64,000 bases of DNA from Typha latifolia (GCA_019914945.1 CM034101.1:3359188-3423187), one strand, 5' to 3'. Shown: positions 23,801-35,734, counted from the first letter of the stretch. Notes: generated from the sequence alone by a model not told the origin. Made by a program: numbers and translations.

Positions 23801-23908
23801 TCAAATCCCGACCTTTGGACAAAATGCGAGAGGAAAAAAAGAAGAAGAACAAAACCCAAACAGGAAAATCTCACCTTTGGCGGAGACCTTCTTCTTAAAA
23901 ATGTTCAT
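20823..23908 (-). CDS. VPS2.2: ESCRT-III subunit, VPS2/CHMP2 family (VPS2.2/2.3 type)
   Basis: Eleven exons on the minus strand: 23908-23875, 23548-23504, 23298-23264, 23176-23126, 22960-22856, 22758-22687, 22550-22479, 22035-21955, 21788-21753, 21648-21584 and 20892-20823, giving 221 residues in continuous phase. The start MNIFKKKVSAKDALRTSKRE, the helical core EKKLVAEIKKTAKTGNE and RQLIRLRQQITNLQGTRAQI, and the acidic segment DETLDKDEAEEETEEL follow the VPS2.2/2.3 branch. The C-terminal DDLEKRLASLRRI fits the MIM1 motif that binds the MIT domain of VPS4. The protein polymerises on endosomes to sort and pinch off cargo vesicles. The intron after exon 4 starts with GC (GAG|GCAAGC) rather than GT. 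The gene is otherwise ordinary. The .2/.3 paralogue assignment is less certain than the family. Confidence 0.93.
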
Positions 23909-24831
23909 GATTCCTCCCTTGATCAAGAGTAAAAGAGTACAAGAAATCGAAAAGGAGTGAGAGATCTTCCAATAAAGGAGGGGATTAAGATCAAAGATTG
24001 GCTAGGGATTCGAGTGCCGTAGCTCTAAAAAAAGAAGTGTGTGAGAGCTTTCTCGTTTTGCTGCTCGCACAACGGCAGTGCCCGAGTAGCCGTTGCAGAC
24101 TAGAGCACTAGTAGTGGGCCAGAGAGTCTCGCGTAATTAATAAAATATCCATGGGTTCTTCTGGAAAATGGTGGATATGTCCCATTGGTTTGAAATGAGT
24201 TTTTGATCATGCTGGGAAATATATTTATCAGACGACCAATATTAAATACGCATGTTATTTTTAATAGAGAAATTTAACGAATAAACTAACGGAATAAATA
24301 TTGTAAAATTCTTTCATAGTTAAAGAAATCAATATATTACGAAAAAGACTGCAAAACTTCAATTACCCTAAAAATTAATTAAAGGGGATTTAAACTCAAA
24401 CTCGACTACTACTACTACTAGGCTTCAGAGCTCAGCCTACCTTTTACTTTTGAAAGTTTTTTAAAGAATTTTTCTTTTGAATTTTTCTAACAGACCCCGC
24501 TCGCATGTGATAACTTTAATCGTCGGATAAACGCGATTGGTCCATTTTTGTGTGATTTATATTTAACAAGCCTAATACAACTGCGAAGGAAAGGACTATT
24601 TTGTAATAAAAAGAGAGACAAGGACGTTTTCGGTACACCAAGGATAAGATCTAAAGCGTATTCTTCTACTCGGGTCATCGTCTCGGATCTAAATGTTATC
24701 CTCGATTGCAATCTAGGTGAAAAGATCCTGGTGAAGAAAACAACTTTATCTTTCCGAGTTCTGGATCCGTGTAACGTTTCATATCAATTTCATTTCGAAA
24801 TTTTTCGAAGGTACGCCCTTTAATATCGCCG

Positions 24832-24863
<32 letters not shown>

Positions 24864-25731
24864 TAGATAGAAGTGATTCAGTAGCTTGAGTTTGTATACA
24901 TTGTCTCAGTTATTCATGAAATTATTGCTTTGAATTGCTAGTTTGGTGTGAAATGGAGTAGTTTAGCTTACTTTTCTGCAGGTTGTAGTTCCATTGGGTA
25001 ACCCTTTCATGGATTTCTCTTAAAAAAAAATCCTTCCTTGTTCTCAATCATCCTTCCATTTTACCATGATACTCCAAGTTTCTGAACTTACTTATCCCAG
25101 ATAATAAGAAATTGAAGAGAACCCTCAATCGCATGAGTTGTGAGGGACAAGGAGAAAATTTTATCATTTCAGAGGAAAATGGAATATTTTGTTTTGTTTA
25201 ATACCAAAAAGAAGAAAAGCAATTGCAAATGCTAATTATCGGTGATATACATATACACACTTATATACATAAATATATGTAAACAGTATGTGTTTGTGCG
25301 TCCACGGCCTTTCATAATATTGTATCGACTAGAGAACAATCCAAAGTTGGAAGAAGTTCATGAAGAAGTAACAAAATTTTACAACTGGTTTTCACATGAC
25401 TTCATGAACTAGGTCTATTACCTTCTAGTTTTCCAGTGAACTGTAGTCTCATGCAGCTAGTCAGCAAACTCCTAAAATTCTCCTTGTCATTTGAAGAGAT
25501 AGTTGAAGGAAGAGGCTACTTTTCGAGATTCTACTTATATTTAAAGATACTCTTCTTTTCTTCTATTACCTTATCTTTCATTTTAATTCTTGTTTGTGAT
25601 GAAATACATGACTTTTCCTTGTTTGAATCAAACCTGAATTTCCATCATGCTATTTTATCTTTGGCGAACTTCTGAATCTTAGTTCAATGGACAATAACTC
25701 TGGTCTGGAAACAATCTTATGACAGTTCCTT
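23909..25731. other. Divergent promoter region of VPS2 and the AS8-like gene
   Basis: The VPS2 leader lies at about 23.91-24.05 kb. A likely leader exon of the AS8-like gene ends at 24810 (TTCGAAG|GTACGC). With the acceptor TTATGACAG at 25717-25725 this would give a 5' UTR intron of about 915 bp that contains a 29-T run at 24832-24860. Small open frames here (for example 24548-24823) show no family resemblance and are probably leader sequence. Confidence 0.4.
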
Positions 25732-28298
25732 ATGATCATAAAAGGATTGTTCAGGAGGTATGAGAGATGGAACCCTGTGCACCCCACACTTGGCACTTTC
25801 TGGGGTATGGGAATAGGGGTTGGATGTGGTGTTGGATGGGGTCCTGGGTTTGGCCCTGAGGTCATTGGTTATGTGGGGGCTGGCTGTGGGATAGGATTTA
25901 GTGTTGGATTTACATTGGCTGGTGTGGGCATTGGCCTCCCACAAAACGTTCTCCTCCAGATACCACACAATGGTATGTCTATTTATTTCACTTTTCTTGC
26001 TTTACCAACATATGACGATCCCGCAACTTATTTACTACCAAAGAGCATATGTACACATACTAAGAGAATATATTTGATGAATGTAGTTGGCTCATATAAA
26101 GTACCTTTTGGGCTTATTATGTTGTTCTATATGTTTGAGGGATACCATTTGCACTTTTGCAGTTTGTAGAATTATGTTACACTCTAGCATGGTAAAACTT
26201 CATGCATACACTAGCCACTGTCACCTTTATTATATTACATGTTATGACTACAGTTTGCTTAAGTAAATTCTGTTCATTCATACTTTCATAGTTTAGCATA
26301 AATGTTTTATATATGCTTATGAATGGAGTTAATTTGTGGAATTCCAAGGCTTAAATTAACTACCACAAGATACAAAACAATTAGGCTCCGTTTGGTTTGA
26401 GTTTAGGCCAAGTATCTTTTTAATTTTTTTTTATACCTAACTAATTTTACTTTTCAAAATAATCAAGACTAAGAAATGAAACCAACTAATCAAATTCGGA
26501 GCTTAGCCTCAAATCAAACAAGCCCTTAGGTCTCAACAATTTAATGGTCATCTCGACATTCTGCTAACTTAATAACCTTTACTTGTTCATAACAAAACCT
26601 TCTTAAAGCTTAGAAAAACTTGCTTGGACTTGTTTCATAGCTCAAATTCGACATGGATAATTAAAATATCTTATTCTGTGTGGACTTCTCCTTTCAGTAA
26701 TACCTGTGTAACAGTGTAAGCATTGAAGTCTAGTAAAAATCTAAGACGTGCTATGAGGTATCATTCAGTGACAGCATATTGCATTTTGATGAAAAAAATG
26801 TACCACATAACATGTAAAGTTGTATACCAAGTTAAGTCCAGTGATTATTGACATACACATTTAATATCTAGCATATATATGAGCAGATTCTTGGAGGCAT
26901 ATTATACTATAAATTCCGTCAGGCTGTAACTGCAGCTTCAAAAAAAGAGATGAATATGTAGTGAATTGTCACATGGAAACAGTCTTTTAGGAAATGAAAT
27001 GTGATGAACAAAGTGAGTTTTTAATTTGAGACATTGTCCTCTAGGATTTCAAGTTCTTTGTTGTCTATTACAGTATAATTTTTTTCTTGGTATATCTTAG
27101 TGAAAGTTTTTTCAGCAGCATTCCAATTTCAGGACTAGTTTATGTGCTGCCATCAATTTACATGGAAATATGCCCTTAAAGTTACTCATAAAAAGCTAGG
27201 CCCACAAAGAATAAAGACTGAAGAGATTGAAGCTGGTTCTGTTTTTTCATCATTAATTGCTAATTTAGATGTACAAGTATCGGAGCATACTGATAAAGCG
27301 ACTTTGAAGATTTTTTTCTGCTACTTTACAGCTAGTGTCTGAAGTGTCGACTAAGAATAACTCAGGCCTCTGAAGACCATCTTAGTTTACAACACCAACC
27401 TACTCTGTTTAGGTTTGAATAACTGTGAAGATTTTACTTTTCAGTGTGGTACTTTCAGGAGATAATACCTGAGCTTTGACCTTTCGAAATAAAATAAAAA
27501 AAAAAAAAAAAAAAAACATACCAACCTATCTGATTTCTAGTTCAATATTTTTTATTTTCTTAAGTACTTACACATACACTTCAACAATAATTTAGAATGT
27601 AAGTAGAGACATGAACAATAGATGTTATCTGTGAACATATTCTACATTTGTTACATCAACTAAAAATTTTAGCTTAACCTCTTATATTTCTTCACAAACT
27701 GATAAAAGTTTCTTTGGCTAGGTGTTCTTAAACTGCATTCTAGATATAGGGTGGGTAGAGTACATGCTAATTACAGAATGCATCTTTGAACATAGTCAAC
27801 AACTAAGCAACCATCAGTCGCTACTACTCTAAATGAAATGGATTTATGTAGGGAATTGGAATGCTATGTGGCTGTGTTCTCTAATAGTTGATTATATCGG
27901 TTACCCTTTTCATCCTTTTCAATTAAGCACTGACTGGCTCTTCTAGACAGCATTCAGAAATTCACATCGTGGCGATTATGATCTTTCAGCAGAAAACTTA
28001 TAAATATTTCTTTTCAGCTTCTGCAACAAGTAATGCACCTCTGGAGTCGGCAAGAACATATGCGTTTACTATCATGAAGAATGTGGCTGGGGACACTTTC
28101 AACTTTTTAATGCCTTATATATCCTTTGCAAGGAAAGCGACTATTAGAAAGTTCTCGAACTTTAAGGAGAATGTTCAGATAGCTGAAAGAGTGAATTTCA
28201 GGAACCTGAACAAAACTGTGTCAGGGCGAATTCAATCAACTGTGGAATGTTTAGGAGCTTTCAAAGACCAGCATTGGCCTCCTAGGAAAGGTGCATGA
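25732..28298 (+). CDS. Cadmium-induced protein AS8-like, unknown function
   Basis: Two exons, 25732-25972 and 28018-28298, joined G|CT, giving 173 residues. The first exon encodes a strongly conserved plant block: MIIKGLFRRYERWNPVHPT, then a glycine-rich hydrophobic stretch (GMGIGVGCGVGWGPGFGPEV to LAGVGIGLPQN, residues about 25-72) that may be membrane-embedded or membrane-seeking. The second exon is variable and basic (ARKATIRKFSNFKENVQIAE) and ends HWPPRKGA. Plant proteins of this type are labelled cadmium-induced protein AS8, a name from an expression screen; no biochemical role is established that I know of. The 2,045-bp intron carries a Tourist-like MITE. The start codon is the first in frame after an in-frame gap and sits 6 nt after a probable 5' UTR acceptor. 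Confidence 0.85.
26384..26525. mobile_element. Tourist-like (PIF/Harbinger) MITE
   Basis: 142 bp with terminal inverted repeats GGCTCCGTTTGGTTTGAG and, read from the other end, GGGCTTGTTTGATTTGAG (13 of 18 identical). It is flanked on both sides by TTA (26381-26383 and 26526-26528), the target-site duplication expected of PIF/Harbinger. It lies inside the AS8-like gene intron and has no coding capacity, so a partner transposase must have moved it. Confidence 0.8.
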
Positions 28299-29062
28299 AG
28301 AACTTCAAATGTATCTTTCCGCAATGTAAAAAAGTGAAAATTTCTGGTTGTCGTTAAATGGCCATTATTTTTTGTGTTCATCTACTTCTTTTTCAAATTT
28401 TGAGAATGAGCAGAGAGTAGTTTCTTTGTTTCCTGTCAGAGCGCCTCTTCCATACCCTCCTCCATCCAAGTAGATGGTTGTTTAACGTGAAAGAACCAAA
28501 GGTGAAATTGAGATTTCGTAACATTCACCTCTTAGATAGGTAAATTATCTCTTTTTTGGAATTCCAATATATGAATGTCACTCGCTTCCCGTCAATGCCT
28601 TGACTTTTGCTTGTAGTCTTAAACAGTCGTGACGAACTTAACGAGCCTAGCTCGATAATAAACCTAGCCGACTCGAGCAAAGGTTCCACGGCTTGATTCG
28701 AGCTAGAACTTGCTAATTTATTATAGTTTCCAGCCGAGCCGAGCCGAGCCGATCCCTTCTCAGCTCGCCCGTGCTCGGCTCGTTTACTCAAGTTGGTTCG
28801 TTCTAATCCAAGTTCCCGTCGGAATCGGATTATAAATTCAAAATTTTATTGATCCGACCCGTTTACGCTGCTATTAGTATAGTACATCACATATCCAATC
28901 CAACCCCAATCCGCTCCAATAAGTAACCGTTGTCCTTCCCAGGCTTCCCTTCTTCTCCACTCCTCTCTAATAACTGACCTGCTAAATTCTAGGGTTTACG
29001 TTAGGGTTTCCCTCTAATCCATCTCGAATCCAAACCCTTGTATCCACCATTCCACCATCGTC
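28299..29062. other. AS8-like 3' flank and STIPL1 promoter
   Basis: The AS8-like 3' UTR is followed, at about 28.63-28.80 kb, by GC-richer sequence with repeated CCGAGC/GAGCTCG motifs like the subterminal repeats of the hAT-like element at 61 kb, but no terminal inverted repeats were seen. The STIPL1 leader follows. Confidence 0.45.
28989..29010 (+). promoter_or_regulatory. Paired telo-box-like motifs upstream of STIPL1
   Basis: CTAGGGTTT and TTAGGGTTTC lie 53-74 bp before the STIPL1 start codon. The AAACCCTA telo-box is a known element of plant housekeeping and translation-related promoters, near transcription starts. Its role here is inferred from sequence and place only. Confidence 0.5.
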
Positions 29063-31621
29063 ATGGAAGACGACTACGAAGGCATGGATCGGTTCGACAT
29101 GGAGAACGACTTTGAGGGCGGCCGCTGGATCGGCGGCGAGTTCTACTACAACCGCAAGAAGGATCGCCCGGTCCAGACCAAGGACGACGCCATCCTGGGC
29201 GTCTTCGCCGCTGGATCCAGCGACTCAGACTCCGATGGTGGCGGCCGCCGCCGGAAGCGCCGCCGCGGCGACGTCATCTCCAAGTCTGATCTCACCAAGC
29301 CTGTCCAATTCGTCTCCACTGGCGTTGTGATGCCAAACGAGGAGGTCGACCGGAACCTTGACGACAACGCCGAACCCGATAATCCTAACCCTCCTAACCC
29401 TAGCCAGGGCCTCGGGTTTGGTCTTGGGTTCAGTGATGAGAAGGAGAAGGAGGAGGAGGAAGAATTTTTCCTCCCCACGGTGTTCGGGAGGAAGATTAAG
29501 GAGGGGGCGGAGCAGAGGAAGAAGGATAGGGAGAAAGAGAAGGAGAAGGAGCGATCTAGTTCTTCAAAGAAACAATTTGGCAGGAGAGACGTGGCTGGCG
29601 GTTCAGATGTGGGAAAGTTTGAGAGTCACACGAAGGGAATCGGATTTAAGCTTATGAAGATGATGGGTTACAAGGAAGGAGCTGGATTGGGGAAGAACGA
29701 GCAGGGTATTGTTGCCCCTATTGAGGCCAAGCTCCGTCCCAAGAACATGGGCATGGGATTTAATGACTACAAAGAGGCTAAATTGCCTGTTTTGGAAGAG
29801 GCGACACAGGAGAAGGCCGCTGCAGTGCCTTTGCCTTCAGGCCGCCTGAAGGAGAAGTTGTGGTCGAAGCAAAAGCAGGGAAGGAAGAAATCTGAGATCT
29901 TGACGAAGGATGAGTTACTTGCGAGGAAGCAGGAGCAGGGCGTTGAGGTTGTCCAAAAGGTGCTTGACATGAGGGGGCCGCAAGTCAAGGTGTTGACTAG
30001 CCTGGAGCATTTGAATGTCGAGGATGCAATGAAGGATAATGAGGTGCCAATGCCTGAGCTCCAGTATAATGTGAGGCTCATTGTGGACACAACTGAGGTT
30101 GATATACAAAAACTGGACCGGGACTTGAGGAGGGAGAGAGAAAAAGTGGCTAGCTTGTCGAAGGAGAAGGCAAAAATTATGATGGAGGAGACCAGGCAAA
30201 GGAAACAATTGCTGGTGATGGAGACAATCGCTGGTGTTCTGGAACAGGTGGAGGAGGATAATTCTTCAGGTGCCTTGACATTGGAATCGTTGTTGGGGAC
30301 ATTTGGTGATCTGAAGGAGAAATTTGGGGAGGATTACAAGCTATGCAACCTGTCATGCATTGCCTGCGCATTTGCGTACCCATTGTTTATCCGCGTGTTT
30401 CAGGGTTGGGAACCACTGCAGAATCCACTGCATGGGTTGAAGCTTATGTCTTTGTGGAGGGACTTGTTGCAGAGTGATCAGCCTTTTGACTATTCAGATG
30501 GTGTTGCTGTTTCACCTTATGCTCAGCTGGTCAGCGAGGTTGTTCTGCCTGCTGTGAGGATATCAGGGACAAATACATGGCAGGCTAGGGATCCGGAACC
30601 CATGCTTCGTTTCTTAGAATCATGGGACAGGTTGCTACCTCCTGTTGTTCTCCAGTCAATTTTGGAGAATGTTGTTATGCCGAAGCTCTCGACTGCAGTG
30701 GATTCATGGGATCCACGCCGAGAGACTGTCCCCATTCATGTATGGGTACACCCTTGGCTTCCATTACTGGGCCAGAGGTTGGAAACTCTCTACCATACAA
30801 TTTGTTACAAGCTTGGTAGTGTTCTGCATGTGTGGCATGCCAGTGATGCATCAGCTTATGCTATATTGTCCCCATGGAAGGATGTGTTCGATGCAGCTAG
30901 CTGGGAAGGGCTGATTGTCCGTCATATAGTCCCAAAGCTGAAGATGGCATTGCAAGAATTTCAAGTAAATCCGGCTAACCAAAAGCTAGACCAGTTTAAT
31001 TGGGTCATGATGTGGGCATCTGCAATTCCGATTCACCATATGGTTCAGATGTTAGAAGTTGATTTTTTCAGCAAGTGGCAGCAGGTTTTGTACCACTGGC
31101 TTTGCTCAAATCCTAATTTCAATGAAGTTATGCAGTGGTATATGGGATGGAAGGGACTCTTTCCTCCTGAATTGCTTGCCAATGAGCGGATTCGTCTGCT
31201 GCTAAGTGCTGGTCTTGACATGATGAACCAGGCTGTGGAGGGTATGGAAGTAGTGCAACCTGGGGCTAGAGAGAATGTCAGCTACCTAAGAGCGACAGAG
31301 AAGAGACAATTTGAGGCGCAGCAGCAAGCAGCACAATATTCTTCTTATCAACAGCCTTCTTCAGTTTCTGGCACAGGCATACCGGAAATGAGCTTTAAAG
31401 AGTCTATCCAGGCATTTGCAATGGAACAGGGACTCTTATTTATGCCTAGAGTTGGTAAATTCTATAATGGTCTTCCAATATATGAATTTGGCAGCGTAAG
31501 CATTTGCATTGATTCTGTAAAGCGACTACTCTATGCGCAAGTTCAAGAGGGAATTGAGAGATGGAATGCTGTATCTCTTACGCAGTTGATGGAAATGAAT
31601 CGAACTACCAGACCTTGTTGA
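29063..31621 (+). CDS. STIPL1: G-patch spliceosome-disassembly factor (TFIP11/STIP homologue)
   Basis: Single exon, 852 residues, close to the usual length of plant TFIP11 homologues. The N-terminal TIP_N region (FEGGRWIGGEFYYNRKKD) is followed by an acidic/basic low-complexity stretch with a likely nuclear signal (GGGRRRKRRRGD). The G-patch is at about residues 192-232 (GIGFKLMKMMGYKEGAGLGK). A charged, probably coiled segment follows (LDRDLRREREKVASLSKEKA), and then the GCFC domain to the C-terminus, with the conserved Trp-rich blocks WEPLQNPLHGLKLMSLWRDL, WDPRRETVPIHVWVHPWLPL and YHWLCSNPNFNEVMQWYMGW. In yeast and animals Ntr1/TFIP11 recruits and activates the helicase Prp43/DHX15 to release the excised intron lariat. 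In Arabidopsis the homologue affects splicing of clock genes and circadian period. The absence of introns is typical of this gene in plants. Confidence 0.95.
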   Translation: MEDDYEGMDRFDMENDFEGGRWIGGEFYYNRKKDRPVQTKDDAILGVFAAGSSDSDSDGGGRRRKRRRGDVISKSDLTKPVQFVSTGVVMPNEEVDRNLDDNAEPDNPNPPNPSQGLGFGLGFSDEKEKEEEEEFFLPTVFGRKIKEGAEQRKKDREKEKEKERSSSSKKQFGRRDVAGGSDVGKFESHTKGIGFKLMKMMGYKEGAGLGKNEQGIVAPIEAKLRPKNMGMGFNDYKEAKLPVLEEATQEKAAAVPLPSGRLKEKLWSKQKQGRKKSEILTKDELLARKQEQGVEVVQKVLDMRGPQVKVLTSLEHLNVEDAMKDNEVPMPELQYNVRLIVDTTEVDIQKLDRDLRREREKVASLSKEKAKIMMEETRQRKQLLVMETIAGVLEQVEEDNSSGALTLESLLGTFGDLKEKFGEDYKLCNLSCIACAFAYPLFIRVFQGWEPLQNPLHGLKLMSLWRDLLQSDQPFDYSDGVAVSPYAQLVSEVVLPAVRISGTNTWQARDPEPMLRFLESWDRLLPPVVLQSILENVVMPKLSTAVDSWDPRRETVPIHVWVHPWLPLLGQRLETLYHTICYKLGSVLHVWHASDASAYAILSPWKDVFDAASWEGLIVRHIVPKLKMALQEFQVNPANQKLDQFNWVMMWASAIPIHHMVQMLEVDFFSKWQQVLYHWLCSNPNFNEVMQWYMGWKGLFPPELLANERIRLLLSAGLDMMNQAVEGMEVVQPGARENVSYLRATEKRQFEAQQQAAQYSSYQQPSSVSGTGIPEMSFKESIQAFAMEQGLLFMPRVGKFYNGLPIYEFGSVSICIDSVKRLLYAQVQEGIERWNAVSLTQLMEMNRTTRPC

Positions 31622-34600
31622 CGGGTCCTTTAAGCTTCAAATAATTGGTAATTTTGTTGTTACTTTTGTTGCCAAATTTTTGCACAATTTTGAAAAGGAT
31701 AGCATCTGTTAAGCTTATTTGTTCTTCTTGAACTTGATGTACCAGTATATGACTATTTATTGTCAAACTTGAGAATATATGTACATGTTTTTTTTCCTTC
31801 TTTGCTTGAAAAACCTAGAATAGGAATCTCATGTAAGTTTTCGCTCCATAGGAATCTAACCAAATGGCTTTTTGGAAATCAATGTAGTTAACAACTTGGC
31901 TTATGTGATCAAGCCAATTGATCTGGTCCCTTGCACCAAGCTAATCTTCTGGTTATGCTTACTGCTTCATTGATGTACCTCACTGACTCTTAAAAGTTTT
32001 TAGGTGTGGTTTTATTGCTTGTGTGCATCTGAAGTAAGTTGGTTACAACAAATTTGCTTTCTTGTCTAATGGACAAATAAATATCATGGATGCAATTTGG
32101 AACGTTAGAATCTCAAGATGTGAACATTGTTCTTGTAAATTTATATATCTGGATTTGCTTTTAGTTGATTTTAAAGCAATCTTTTACATATTATAAGGGG
32201 TTAATATGATTTAATCATCTAATTTATGTCCTATTGATCCATAAATCAAATGGTTTGGGGTATTAGGCTATTTAGAAGCAAGATTTTAATTTTTTGTATC
32301 GGGTCGTCGGAGAAAACGATATATATTAGGAGTATATTTTGGCCACTATATCGACATTTTGGTTTTGTACTATTTTTTAATTACTCAAAATCTTAAATTC
32401 TAAAATATAATATAAAACATAGAAAATCTTAGAAGCTAGGAAAACAAAGATTAGAAAGTTTAGATTACTCAAATTGAGATAGTAACACTATAATACAAAG
32501 AATGAAAATACTAAGGAAAATATCTAATTCTGGATAGATTTAGTAAATACCTGTGCTCTTCGCCGTCATCATCTCTACATTAGAGGTGGTAGGAAGTCTC
32601 CTGTAGATGAGGTTAACAACCACATTTGCTATAGATGTGAGCATAGGAGTGTTAAAAAGAAAAACTAAAAAAGAGCGGAGCAAAAGAAGAAAAAGAAAAG
32701 CAACAAAAAGGACAAGAGAGAAAAGTAGGAAGGAAATATAAATTATGCTGCTTGAGAATAAGATGTAAAAATGGTTTCTGAATTTTCAGAATGACATTTC
32801 TGCCTCATCATCTACGATTTTCAGAATGACATTTCAGGCTCATCATCTACAACATGCAATCATCTGGTTTAAAGAGTAATAGTTAGCCATGTTAAGTAAA
32901 ACCTTGTCAAGATTTTTAAAATATCGATGGAATATGGAGGATTTTACCCATTCATCCGAACCATTTGTTGATTCAGTTTCTTCGGCCATGGATCAGAACC
33001 ATTTGTCAGATGTTGGCATGAGGTTGAACTTTGTTTGCTTTTGCTCAGTCATGATACTTGATGTGGATGTCTACTTTCAAGTGATAAATTTTGATCTGGG
33101 AAAAGCTTGCAGATTGATGCTCCAAATTTCATGAGAATCTACTGGACAATCATATTATGATTTATTTTACGTTTGCTTGCATCAACTTTTAGATGCATAT
33201 GGTATTATTGCCTGTTTCAGGTGGTGGCGCAGCATCTGTGACTGGTTCCTGATGCTCTACCTTCTTCTTATTCTTTTTGTTTATAGGATTGAGTACTGGC
33301 TTGCTGCCTGCGGAAGTCTCCTGGAGTAAGCAGGTGACTTTGTCCTTATTCAAATTTTGAGCCATTTTAAATGCTAATTTTTGTAAAATAGCTGATCCTT
33401 GTGTATAGGAAGTTATAGTCTAATAGAACGTACAAGCAGACAATAAAAATTTCCCCTCTTGCTTTATAATTCGGATCCTTCAAATGAAGCTGCTATCTTG
33501 CAGCACATTTTGTACGTCATCTGAAATTATTTTATTCGCTCTAATTTACCTGTGCAACTAATATGCTACAACTAAACTTCTTCTTCAGTTTTGTAACTTT
33601 TGTCCATGCAATTCTAACGCTTTCTCCATCTCTGAAGCTTCTAGTCAAACATAGAGGAACACAAAGCCCAATCTTCGGTATGCTGGCGAACACTTCCAGA
33701 AATGAATACAACCAAATCAGTGCTTGCTCCATCCTCCAGGTTGAGTGTCCAGAACCAAGCAAATCTATACTCTTTTACCCATTCATCCGCCTCCTGATGG
33801 TATCTACTGCTCACCGTAATTTACTTGATTCTCACTATCGAAAGATGCGGCTAGAGAAAGTGCGACCACGGATACGTTTTGACGGCGACCAATGAATCTA
33901 ATAAAGTAAGTTGTATCACCTCTAGGATATAATGATGGATTCTGTTTGAGATCATCACAAACCAAGATTGGAGGCTTCGCCGCCGAAGATTGCGCCGAGG
34001 TCTTCCCACGTTCAAAAAGAGGGTCTACATAATATTCCCTTTGTGTTTATAGTATGTGGATATATCATTAGATAACGCTAACTCGAACGGCCTAATAATA
34101 TATATATATATATATATTATTGTTAATTAATAGATCAACGATGTGAATTAGAAGTCCAACAATATGGAAGGATCTTATTATTTTTTTCGTTTTTTTTTTG
34201 TTTTGAAAATGTATACTTGCGAGTCCTCTCGTTTTAATGCTCTTAAGAATCTATATAGAATTCATTTTTTTTTTTATGAATAGCATGTAGTGTTGAGGGA
34301 AAGGGAACGATAATAAGTCTTGTTTGAATCACATGAGAGTAAGTGGAGCTAATAAAAGTTTAACAAAAAGATAGCTTTGATGTATAATATATTTCTCCCA
34401 AGAATACTACGATAGCGTGAGTTTGTGAAAAAAAAAATAGAAGAGTATTTTTACCAAACCAGCACTCTTTTATATTTTATTTATCTAAATAAATTATTTC
34501 TGAAACTTAATATTAAAATGGGTATGTGACACTGTAGTCCTAGGTAATATGCAGATAAGTTCAGCAATTTACTTCTTCAGTGTTTTATATTTAAAAAATG

Positions 34601-35734
34601 CTGAATAGATGAGTCTTTTATCTAAAATAATTATAAAAAAATAATTCAAAGTGATCTTTTTTTTTGCCATTTTGAGCACGACAACATATTTTATAACTAA
34701 AATAAATAATCGAGCACACACTTATAATGTTATAAAAAAAATATCTTTATATTTATTTATCTTTTTCGTTTAGTATTTTTAACAATAAAACTCTTAGCTT
34801 CTCAGCATTTTATGTGTATCATTTTTTTTCTAGTAAAACGCTGAAAATGTTCAACATTTTTTCTTTTAATAAAACAATGATCAAATCTAATCATTTTATT
34901 TAAAACACTGGAGCTAATTTGGTATTAAAAAAAAGCAAAAAAAAAAAAAATTGAAAACCGCGTTAGTTTAGTCAAAAACTCGGAAGAGATCTGAGAGCGA
35001 TTCACGGGGCGGCGGGAGAATTCCACAAACGCAAAGTACGATCACGCGCTGCCGCGATACAACGCGTGAAAAATAAGTGAGAGAGAGAGAGAGAGAGAGA
35101 GAATTCTGATGCATCTCTCACTGCGTGGGTTCTTCCTCCTCGACCTCAACTATTGCATAATGTTTCACATAAAATTAACCCAAGCTAATAGAAATTTCAC
35201 ATGCATGTATTGGTTTGGTGGGATTATTATTCCACTCCATCTTTAATTCATTGATTCGTTTGGTCCAAAGAGAATCTAAGTTGCATCCAAACACTCTGAG
35301 ACAAATGAACCCATGAATGAATGCAGAAGACAGCAAGAGAAGGAAAGAAAGAAGGCTAAAAATTCCATCTGCATGCATATGATGCCCCCCTATCTCCTAT
35401 CATATTCCTATTGTGTGACCAATTAATATAATAATTAAAGCCATTGCTGATGGAGTGGACTTGTCCTCTATTCTCTCCTTTCACTGTTAATTATATTTGT
35501 AATTCCTACTCCTTTTGGAGGTACTATAAGATGACAGGAAGTTGAGAGCTACTTGAGACCTCCTCTCCTCCTCAACTCAAGCCTTTCAATCCCTCCATGT
35601 TCACCACTACTACTTCTTCTTCATATATATACATATATACACTAATATACATCTCTCTCTCTCTCTCTCTCTCTCTGGTACATGGTTAAGAGAATATGGA
35701 AACAGGTGATCATGTTGCTCATATTGCTGGGGTT
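31622..35734. other. AT-rich spacer, STIPL1 to MIR160
   Basis: The STIPL1 3' UTR runs to about 31.9 kb. The rest is AT-rich. Short open frames overlap on both strands at 33.54-33.90 kb, with no family match. A (TA)n run lies at about 34.1 kb, a (GA)n run at 35.08-35.10 kb, and a (CT)n run at 35651-35677 just before MIR160; the last is likely in the MIR160 promoter or leader. No protein gene is supported. Confidence 0.5.

Noticed and set aside
24548..24823. 91-codon frame upstream of the AS8-like gene
   Set aside because: More likely the untranslated leader; the probable splice donor at 24810 cuts through it, and the product is not recognisable.
28630..28800. GAGCCGAGCC-type repeat block upstream of STIPL1 as a second hAT-like element
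   Set aside because: It shares motifs with the 61-kb element, but no paired ends or target duplication could be found, so only motif similarity is reported.
28989..29010. Interstitial telomere repeat
   Set aside because: Only two imperfect TTTAGGG-like units are present; this is better read as a promoter telo-box pair.
32281..32345. Retroelement-like sequence around GTATCGGGTCGTCGG
   Set aside because: Too short and too degraded to define ends or a family.
33541..33895. Overlapping open frames on both strands
   Set aside because: Neither resembles a known family, neither has splice or promoter context, and being open on both strands at once points to chance.
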